Position numbers and translations under genes: made by a program | Source of the DNA: Aestuariibius violaceus | GTDB taxonomy: Bacteria > Pseudomonadota > Alphaproteobacteria > Rhodobacterales > Rhodobacteraceae | Direction of reading: 5' to 3' | Length of the DNA: 64,000 nt | Assembly: GCF_040779325.2 (NCBI RefSeq) | Contig: NZ_JBFONT020000001.1 | Location: forward strand, 1,178,001 to 1,242,000 | The notes under the pieces: model-generated | The model's input: only the letters and a program-made list of their open reading frames with translations | Databases searched by the model: none | What the model was told of the DNA's origin: nothing | Shown: positions 58,246 through 64,000 of the stretch, one piece after another | Position numbering within the stretch: position 1 is the first letter of the stretch | Layout: each line of letters opens with the position of its first letter

Positions 58246-59219
58246 TCCGCCAGATCGGCCAGCATCCCGCGCAGCGGGCTCTCGGGCAACTGCTGCAGCG
58301 CGGTCTTCGCCTTGCCGATCCAACCCAGGGCATCGGCCCGTGCCGCCTCCATCGCGCCATGCCGGGCGAGAAGCGCCAGCGCCTCGTCCAGATCGCCGTC
58401 GCGCTGGTCGCCCTTTTCGATCGTCCGCACCCAGAACGCCCGCTCCTCGTCCGAGGCGGCGGCGATCGCCTTGATCACCGGCAGGGTCAGCTTCCGCTCG
58501 CGGAAATCGTCACCGATATTCTTGCCCGTCGCGTCCGTTCCGCCGTAATCCAGCAGGTCGTCCATGATCTGAAACGCGATCCCCAGCGCGTCGCCGTAAT
58601 CGTAAAGCGCCTGCACCAGATCGTCGGGCTGGCCCGCGATGACGCCGCCCACCTCCATCGCCGCGGAAAACAGCGCCGCCGTCTTTCCGCGCACGATCTT
58701 GAGGTAGATGCCCTCATCCGTCGCCAGATCCCGCGCCGCAGACAGCTGCAGCACCTCGCCCTCGGCAATCGTCGCCGCGGCGTTCGACAGGATGTCGAGG
58801 ACCCGCAGACTGCCCGTCTCGACCATCAGCTGGAACGCCCGCGCGAACAGGTAATCGCCAACCAGGACGCTTGACTGATTGTCCCACAGCAGGTTCGCGG
58901 TCGGCCGTCCCCGGCGCTGCTCGCTCTCGTCGACCACGTCGTCATGCAGCAGCGTCGCCGTATGGATGAACTCCACCGTCGCGGCGAGGTGGACGTGATA
59001 GGGCCCGTCGTAGCCGCACATATTGGCCGAGGCGAGCGTCAGCATCGGCCGCAGCCGCTTGCCGCCCGCCTCCACCAGATGCGCCGTCACTTCGGGGATG
59101 CGGGGGGCATGTTCCGACGCCATGCGTGCGCGGATCAGCGTGTTGACCGCCGACAAATCGTCGGCCAGCGCGGCGGCCAGCCGGTCATGGGGTTTCTGCG
59201 AAGCGAGGTCGAGGCTCAT
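58221..59219 (-). CDS. Polyprenyl (octa/decaprenyl) diphosphate synthase
   Basis: A 332-residue trans-prenyltransferase. It has first Asp-rich site TATLLHDDVVDESEQRRG, second site FQIMDDLLDYGG, and EAGGKRLRPMLTL. The long-chain product sets the quinone side chain. The chain length cannot be read with confidence; related Rhodobacteraceae enzymes make decaprenyl diphosphate for ubiquinone-10. Start 59219 is set by MSLDLASQKPHDRL and family length; an earlier frame extends over the divergent gene. Confidence 0.92.
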   Translation of the reverse strand: MSLDLASQKPHDRLAAALADDLSAVNTLIRARMASEHAPRIPEVTAHLVEAGGKRLRPMLTLASANMCGYDGPYHVHLAATVEFIHTATLLHDDVVDESEQRRGRPTANLLWDNQSSVLVGDYLFARAFQLMVETGSLRVLDILSNAAATIAEGEVLQLSAARDLATDEGIYLKIVRGKTAALFSAAMEVGGVIAGQPDDLVQALYDYGDALGIAFQIMDDLLDYGGTDATGKNIGDDFRERKLTLPVIKAIAAASDEERAFWVRTIEKGDQRDGDLDEALALLARHGAMEAARADALGWIGKAKTALQQLPESPLRGMLADLADYVVARIN

Positions 59220-59270
59220 GGGGCGTGTCCGGCGCCCGGTCTCGACAAGGCAAGGGCCGGGCCATAGGTG

Positions 59271-59492
59271 ATGGATATGAAAGAGCTTTTGCGCAGCAAC
59301 GATCCGACCGTCATCGCCTTTGCCAAGGCCCTTCTCGATGGCGAGGATATACGGTGGTTCGAAGGGGACGTAAACATGAGCGTTCTCGAAGGCAGCATCG
59401 GCATTCTGCCGCGCCGTCTGTTCGTCCGGACCCAAGACCTGTTCATGGCCGAAGTCGTGCTGCGCGACAACGATATCGATCTCGGACGGTGA
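59271..59492 (+). CDS. DUF2007-family small protein
   Basis: A 73-residue protein. MKELLRSNDPTVIAFAKALLDGEDIRWFEGDVNMSVLEGSIG followed by PRRLFVRTQDLFMAEVVLRDNDI matches the DUF2007 putative signal-transducing fold. The function is unknown. Its stop overlaps the GTG of the methyltransferase, so the two are coupled. Confidence 0.85.
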   Translation: MDMKELLRSNDPTVIAFAKALLDGEDIRWFEGDVNMSVLEGSIGILPRRLFVRTQDLFMAEVVLRDNDIDLGR

Positions 59493-60256
59493 CGGGGTTC
59501 GATCCGGCTGATCTGACGCGGAATGCCTTTCTCGGGGGGCGGCTGACGCTTCTCCAGCCACGCGGCGGATATCGGGCGGGGATCGATCCGGTGCTTCTGG
59601 CCGCCGCCTGCCCGGCGCGGACGGGCCAAAGCGTGCTTGATCTCGGCTGCGGCGGGGGCGTTGCGGGCCTCTGCCTCGCCGTGCGTGTCCCCGGGATCGC
59701 CCTGACCGGTGTCGAGCTGCAGCCCGATTACGCCGATCTCGCCCGCAAGAACGCGGCGCTCAACGGGATCGCGGCAGAGGTTGTCACCGCCGATATCCAG
59801 ACGCTCCCCGCCGACCTGCGCCAGCGCAACTTCGACCACGTCATCGCCAACCCGCCCTATTTCCGCGAGGGCAGGCGCAGCCCGTCCCCCGACACGGGGC
59901 GCGAAACGGGCCTGGCAGAGACCGCTCCGCTCAAGGCCTGGGTCGACGCGGCCGCCCGGCGCCTCGCTCCCAAAGGCACGCTGACCATCATCCAGCGGGC
60001 CGAGCGCCTGCCGGAGCTGATCGCAGCCAGCCTCGAGCGGCTCGGCAGCCTGCAATTCTTGCCGATCGCGGGCCGGGTGGGCCGCGATGCGCATCTGGTC
60101 CTTGTCCACGCCAGGAAAGGCGGCCGCGCTGCGCCCCGGCTTGCAGCGCCACTCGTGCTGCACGAGGGGGACCGGCATGTCACCGACGGCGACGACTACA
60201 CGCAGCGCATTTCTCAGGTGCTGCGAAACGGAGCGCCGCTGAACCTCTGGAGTTAA
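59489..60256 (+). CDS. tRNA1(Val) A37 N6-methyltransferase-like (TrmN6 family)
   Basis: A 255-residue SAM-dependent methyltransferase. Motif I is SVLDLGCGGGVAGLCLAVRV; the NPPY motif in HVIANPPYFREG indicates N6-methylation of adenine. RNAFLGGRLTLLQPRGGYRAGIDPVLLAAA is the usual start of TrmN6/YfiC-type enzymes. The start is GTG 59489. It likely modifies tRNA; the exact target is inferred. Confidence 0.85.
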   Translation: MTGFDPADLTRNAFLGGRLTLLQPRGGYRAGIDPVLLAAACPARTGQSVLDLGCGGGVAGLCLAVRVPGIALTGVELQPDYADLARKNAALNGIAAEVVTADIQTLPADLRQRNFDHVIANPPYFREGRRSPSPDTGRETGLAETAPLKAWVDAAARRLAPKGTLTIIQRAERLPELIAASLERLGSLQFLPIAGRVGRDAHLVLVHARKGGRAAPRLAAPLVLHEGDRHVTDGDDYTQRISQVLRNGAPLNLWS

Positions 60257-60376
60257 GGCTTCGGCAAGACTTTCCGGTTCCTGTGGACAGATCCGTGGAT
60301 ACGCTGCCGTGCAGCGTGACAGGCCTTCGGTTCTGTGATCCCATTGGATTATGACGCAACGGAAAGGAGGATGCCA

Positions 60377-60544
60377 ATGAGCCTGACATCGCATGTCGAG
60401 GAACTGAGGAAGAAGCACGAGGCCCTTTCTGAACAGGTGGAAGAGGCGCAGCGAAGCCCCGGATACGACGATCTCGCCATTGCGAAGATGAAGAAGCAAA
60501 AGCTTCATCTGAAAGAGGAAATTTCCCGGCTCACGGCCAACTGA
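60377..60544 (+). CDS. YdcH/DUF465 small coiled-coil protein (second member)
   Basis: A 55-residue helical charged protein (SHVEELRKKHEALSEQVEEAQ, MKKQKLHLKEEISRL). GGAGG six bases before ATG 60377 sets the start over ATG 60371. It is a shorter relative of the protein at 6683-6916. A strong terminator follows. Confidence 0.9.
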   Translation: MSLTSHVEELRKKHEALSEQVEEAQRSPGYDDLAIAKMKKQKLHLKEEISRLTAN

Positions 60545-60553
60545 CCATCCTTG

Positions 60554-60586
60554 GGCCTGCCCGCGCGAAGCCGCGGCAGGCCTTTT
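60554..60586 (+). terminator. Intrinsic terminator
   Basis: GGCCTGC...CGCG pairs with CGCG...GCAGGCC around CGAAGC (one bulged base), followed by TTTT. It ends the DUF465 transcript. Confidence 0.85.
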
Positions 60587-60661
60587 GCGAGTGATCCCCT
60601 GCCGCAGGCGGGGCAACAGAGTTTTCGTTTCTGTCTCTGTCGCCGGATGGCGATTCGGGCC

Positions 60662-61597
60662 CTAAACTCCGGGCTGTGGAAAACTCTGTCGTCTGGTCAA
60701 CGCCTCGATCTCTGCCACCTGCCCGGCGGTCCACTCGATGAAGCGTGCGATCTGTGGTCGCACTTCCATCCCTTCCGGACAGACCAGCCGGTAGGTCGCG
60801 TTGGCCCAAAGCGCCAGATCGAACGGCATCACCAGCTGCCCCTCCCGCAGATGCGCCTCGGCCAGCGACACGCGGCCCAGCACCACGCCCGCCCCCGCAA
60901 GGGCGGCGTTGATCGCGTGATCCGCTTGGCTGAAATGCGTCCCCGCTGTCCGGTCAGCCGCCACCCCCGCCGCCTTGAACCAGGCGGGCCAGTCCGCCGG
61001 TGGGTCAAGGAAAGCTATATCGTCCTGATGCAGCAGCGGCAGCTCCAGCAGGTGTTCGGGGCGCGAGATCCCGCGCGCCAGCGCCGGCGTCAGCATCGGC
61101 GCCATCCACTCCTCGATCAGGACGCGGGAATAGAAGCCCTCGTCCGCGCCCTGGCCAAAGCGGATGGCCAGATCCACCTCGTCCCGGTCGAAATCCATGA
61201 TCCGCAGGCTCGCCGAAAATCGCAGCTCGATATCCGGGTTCTCCTGCGCGAACGAAAACAGCCGCGGCGCCAGCCATTTCGAGGTGAAGGCGGGCCCCGC
61301 CGTCACGGTCAGGACGCTGGTATCGTTCAGTTTTCTTGCAGACCGCCAGGCCGCCGTGAGCATCGCGAACCCTTCGCGCGCCCCCGGCTCCAGCGCGCGC
61401 CCCGCCTCGGTCAACTCCACCGCACGGTTGAGGCGGCGAAAGACCGGCTGGCCCAGATGCTCTTCCAAGGACTTGATCTGAAACGACAAAGCCGCGGGCG
61501 TGACGCCCAGCTCATCCGCCGCCCTGGCGAAGGACAGGTGCCGGGCGGCAGCCTCGAAGGCGCGCAGGGCGGTGAGGGGCGGCAGACGATCACTCAT
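60662..61597 (-). CDS. LysR-family transcriptional regulator (GcvA-like)
   Basis: A 311-residue LysR regulator. The winged-helix domain is LPPLTALRAFEAAARHLSFARAADELGVTPAALSFQIKSLEEHLGQPVFRRLNRAVELTEAGRAL; the substrate-binding domain begins near residue 92. The LPPLxALRxFEAAARHLSFxxAAxELxVTPxAxSxQI pattern is that of GcvA-like regulators. It is divergent from a 40-residue gene across about 100 bases, the standard arrangement for a LysR regulator and its target. Confidence 0.93.
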   Translation of the reverse strand: MSDRLPPLTALRAFEAAARHLSFARAADELGVTPAALSFQIKSLEEHLGQPVFRRLNRAVELTEAGRALEPGAREGFAMLTAAWRSARKLNDTSVLTVTAGPAFTSKWLAPRLFSFAQENPDIELRFSASLRIMDFDRDEVDLAIRFGQGADEGFYSRVLIEEWMAPMLTPALARGISRPEHLLELPLLHQDDIAFLDPPADWPAWFKAAGVAADRTAGTHFSQADHAINAALAGAGVVLGRVSLAEAHLREGQLVMPFDLALWANATYRLVCPEGMEVRPQIARFIEWTAGQVAEIEALTRRQSFPQPGV

Positions 61598-61698
61598 GCC
61601 TCACATAAGTAAATCTTAATCGAAGCCGTGAAAAGACTCGTTTGTCGGAAGACTGCGAAAGGCGCATCTAAGGGGCATCCCAGATGATGGAGGCCCAG

Positions 61699-61821
61699 AT
61701 GCTTGAATTCCAAACCGACACCCGCCTGAGAAACGCCATGCGCGCCGCCCATGAAACCCGCGCCCAGACCGTCCGCGACGGGCTCTCCTGGCTCTTCGGC
61801 AAGCGCGAAACGCGCCGCTAA
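61699..61821 (+). CDS. 40-aa protein divergent from the LysR gene
   Basis: Starts MLEFQTDTRLRNAMRAAHE and ends WLFGKRETRR; helical, basic and aromatic at the C-terminus. GGAGG five bases before ATG 61699 decides the start over ATGs at 61684 and 61687. Its stop overlaps the convergent Sua5-type gene by four bases. It has the look of a DUF1127-like small regulator peptide, but I cannot assign a family. It is the natural target of the adjacent LysR protein (inference). Confidence 0.7.
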   Translation: MLEFQTDTRLRNAMRAAHETRAQTVRDGLSWLFGKRETRR

Positions 61822-62798
61822 TCTCGCGGTGCCGCGGCCCGGCGCAGGCGGTCGTTGATCGCCCGGCCCAGCCCCGCCTCGGGGATCGGCGCGACGGCGA
61901 TCCGCTCCGCCCCCATCGCGTCCAGCTGGTGGAGGCGGTCGAAGAGGCAGGCGGCGGCCTCGACCAGGTCGCCGCTCTTTGACAGCGTCAGGTCGCCCGG
62001 GACCGCCCCGAAGCCCAGCATGACCTCGCCCTCCCGCGCCTCGGTCGCATCCAGCCGGATCGCCCCGGCTGGCGCGTAATGGGACGAAAGCTGCCCGGGC
62101 GCCGTGATCTCCTCCCCCGGCAGCGGCGCGATCAGGGGCATGCCCAGCATCTCCTCCACGTCCTCGACCGGCACGCCCCCCGCGCGCAAAAGGCGCGGCG
62201 TGCCGTAGAGGTCGATGATGGTCGATTCGAGACCCACATCGCAGGTGCCACCATCGACGACCGCGTCGATCTTCCCGCCCAGCCCCTTGAACACATGGGT
62301 CGCCGTGGTCGGGCTCACCCGCCCTGACGGATTGGCCGACGGCGCGGCGACCGGCCCGCCGAACTCTGTCAGCAGCCGCCCCGCCACGTCGCCCCGCGGC
62401 ACCCGGACCGCCACGCTGGACAGCCCCGCCGTCACAAGCGGCGCGATCCCCGCCTCTTCCCTCAACGGCAAAACCAATGTCAGCGGCCCAGGCCACATTG
62501 CCTGCGCCATCGCCCGCGACGCGCCGCGCAGCTCGCCGATCCGCCCCGCCTCCTCGACGGACGCGACATGGACGATCAGCGGGTTGAAGCTGGGCCGTCC
62601 CTTGGCCTCATAGATCCGCGCCACCGCCTCCGCATTGCGCGCATCGGCGCCCAGCCCATAGACCGTCTCGGTCGGAAACGCGACGAGCCCGCCCTCGCGC
62701 AGGATCCCCGCCGCCCGCGCGATCCCGGCGTCATCCGGGCCCAGCCCCAGCGTCGCGCCCTTATGACGCCGCGTTTCGGTTGCGGGATCGCCTGCCAT
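61818..62798 (-). CDS. L-threonylcarbamoyladenylate synthase (Sua5/YwlC type)
   Basis: A 326-residue enzyme making threonylcarbamoyl-AMP for the t6A tRNA modification. The YrdC domain has GGLVAFPTETVYGLGADARN, KGRPSFNPLIVHV and PVAAPSANPSGRVSPTTATHV. The C-terminal Sua5 domain is present (APGQLSSHYAPAGAIRL), so it is the long form rather than TsaC. Start ATG 62798 is taken; an upstream TTG at 62816 is less likely. Confidence 0.93.
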   Translation of the reverse strand: MAGDPATETRRHKGATLGLGPDDAGIARAAGILREGGLVAFPTETVYGLGADARNAEAVARIYEAKGRPSFNPLIVHVASVEEAGRIGELRGASRAMAQAMWPGPLTLVLPLREEAGIAPLVTAGLSSVAVRVPRGDVAGRLLTEFGGPVAAPSANPSGRVSPTTATHVFKGLGGKIDAVVDGGTCDVGLESTIIDLYGTPRLLRAGGVPVEDVEEMLGMPLIAPLPGEEITAPGQLSSHYAPAGAIRLDATEAREGEVMLGFGAVPGDLTLSKSGDLVEAAACLFDRLHQLDAMGAERIAVAPIPEAGLGRAINDRLRRAAAPRD

Positions 62799-62850
62799 CC
62801 TTAACCCTTCCGTCAAGTCCCGTATTTACGCCCGCCTCCGAGGTCACGCC

Positions 62851-64000
62851 ATGCCCTATCGCGCCCCCGTCGCCGACTTCCGCTTCCTGATGGACCATGT
62901 GACCGGCTTCGATCAGGTCACGGCCACAGACCGCTTCGCGGAGGCAACGCCGGACCTGACCGCGCAGATCCTCGAAGAGGCGGCCAAGCTGTGCGAGGAT
63001 GTGCTGGCGCCGCTTCAGCGCAATGGCGACACCGATCCGGCGCGGCTGGAAAACGGCATCGTCCGCACCTCCAAAGGCTTTGCCGAGGGCTATCAGGCCA
63101 TCGCAGACGGCGGCTGGGTCGGCATCTCGGCCGATCCGGACTATGGCGGCATGGGCCTGCCGCACACGCTGACGACCGCCGTGAACGAGATGATGTCGTC
63201 CGCCTGCCTGTCCCTGCAGCTCAACCCGCTGATGACCCAGGGCCAGATCGAAGCGCTGGAGCATCATGCCTCGGACGACATCAAGGCGCTCTACATCCCC
63301 AAGCTGGTCTCGGGCGAATGGTGCGGCACGATGAACCTGACCGAGCCGCAGGCAGGCTCCGACGTGGGTGCCCTGCGCAGCAAGGCCGAACCCAACGGCG
63401 ACGGCACCTACGCGATCACCGGCCAGAAGATCTATATCTCTTGGGGGGACAACGACTTTACGGAAAATGTCTGCCACCTCGTCCTCGCCCGGCTGCCCGA
63501 TGCCGTGCCGGGGACGAAGGGGATCAGCCTCTTCATGGTGCCCAAGCGCCTGCCCGACGAGAACGGCAATGCGGGTGTGGCCAACGACCTCAGGGTCGTC
63601 AGCCTCGAACACAAGATGGGCCTGCACGGCTCACCCACGGCGGTGATGGAATATAGCGGCGCCAAGGGCTGGCTGATCGGCGAGCCGCACAAGGGCATGG
63701 CCGCGATGTTCACCATGATGAACAACGCCCGCCTTGGCGTCGGCGTGCAGGGCGTCGGCGTGGCCGAAGCCGCCTATCAGCACGCGCTGGGCTACGCGAT
63801 GGACCGCAAGCAGGGCAAGGCGCCCGGCACTGGCGCGATCGTCGAACATGCCGATGTCCGCCGGATGCTCTCGGCCATGAAGGCCGACACCTACGCCGCC
63901 CGCGCGATCACGCTCGCCTGCGCTGTCGCCATCGACATGGCGACCGCCACCGGCGACGCCGACTGGCAGGCCCGCGCCGCGTTCCTGACCCCCATCGCCA
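62851..64000 (+). CDS. Acyl-CoA dehydrogenase, partial (runs off the right edge)
   Basis: The first 383 residues of an acyl-CoA dehydrogenase of the long (about 590-residue) class with N-terminal MPYRAPVADFRFLMDHV. MNLTEPQAGSDVGALRSKAEP, the FAD-binding ISWGDND region, and EHKMGLHGSPTAVMEYSGAKGWLIGEPHKGM are visible. The active-site Glu and C-terminal domain lie partly outside the window. The DMSP enzyme DmdC belongs to the same class, but I cannot decide the substrate. It probably feeds electrons to the ETF system encoded 8 kb upstream. Confidence 0.9.
   Translation, partial: MPYRAPVADFRFLMDHVTGFDQVTATDRFAEATPDLTAQILEEAAKLCEDVLAPLQRNGDTDPARLENGIVRTSKGFAEGYQAIADGGWVGISADPDYGGMGLPHTLTTAVNEMMSSACLSLQLNPLMTQGQIEALEHHASDDIKALYIPKLVSGEWCGTMNLTEPQAGSDVGALRSKAEPNGDGTYAITGQKIYISWGDNDFTENVCHLVLARLPDAVPGTKGISLFMVPKRLPDENGNAGVANDLRVVSLEHKMGLHGSPTAVMEYSGAKGWLIGEPHKGMAAMFTMMNNARLGVGVQGVGVAEAAYQHALGYAMDRKQGKAPGTGAIVEHADVRRMLSAMKADTYAARAITLACAVAIDMATATGDADWQARAAFLTPIA

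Noticed and set aside
1..64000. CRISPR arrays, rRNA operons, prophage or complete insertion sequences
   Set aside because: No regularly spaced repeats, rRNA segments, phage structural genes or intact transposases were seen.

Overview
The window is about 64 kb of GC-rich, densely packed bacterial chromosome. It is most likely from an alphaproteobacterium of the Rhodobacteraceae (Roseobacter-type). The support is the short aa3 oxidase subunit IV gene, the fdhD-mobA-mobB-moeA run joined by stop/start overlaps, the paired cspA-like genes, and many small proteins typical of that family. These assignments rest on protein motifs read by eye; no database search was run. There are no rRNA genes, CRISPR arrays, prophages or complete insertion sequences.

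Layout. (1) 1-6.9 kb: an FtsX-like ABC exporter (permease and ATPase) divergent from tesA with overlapping start codons; an SRAP-family protein whose catalytic Cys2 is Pro; a secreted protein with a JAMM-like motif; and two cold-shock genes flanking a BrnA-like protein. (2) 7.2-11.5 kb: an RND efflux pair behind an 18-bp palindrome. (3) 11.6-34 kb: a large exopolysaccharide locus, bounded on the left by an IS3-family remnant and on the right by tRNA-Pro(CGG). It encodes a GH9 cellulase with CBM2, a GH16 glucanase, two sulfotransferases, a Wzy-like polymerase, a Wzc/ExoP-like co-polymerase with a degenerate kinase domain, a Wza/ExoF-like export protein, a Wzx flippase and six glycosyltransferase genes, one of them a three-domain fusion. 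Together these suggest a Wzx/Wzy-dependent, probably sulfated, polysaccharide. No initiating phosphoglycosyltransferase and no intact tyrosine kinase are present. (4) 34.4-42.5 kb: a DMT transporter and the leucine genes leuB, leuD and leuC, with a lower-GC 2OG-Fe(II)-oxygenase-like gene lodged between leuD and leuC. (5) 42.5-53.6 kb: a SOUL protein, thiolase, oxidase subunit IV, AzlCD exporter, molybdenum-cofactor/formate dehydrogenase maturation genes (including a moeA fusion), GNAT, and greA. (6) 53.8-64 kb: ETF-ubiquinone oxidoreductase, a TPR protein, ispE, a polyprenyl diphosphate synthase, a tRNA-type methyltransferase, a LysR regulator divergent from a 40-aa gene, a Sua5-type enzyme, and a truncated acyl-CoA dehydrogenase.

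The parts most worth a second look are the sulfated-EPS locus with its fused glycosyltransferase, the SRAP protein lacking Cys2, a 47-nt element found at two distant loci, the duplicated cold-shock promoter/leader, and the oxygenase inserted in the leucine genes.
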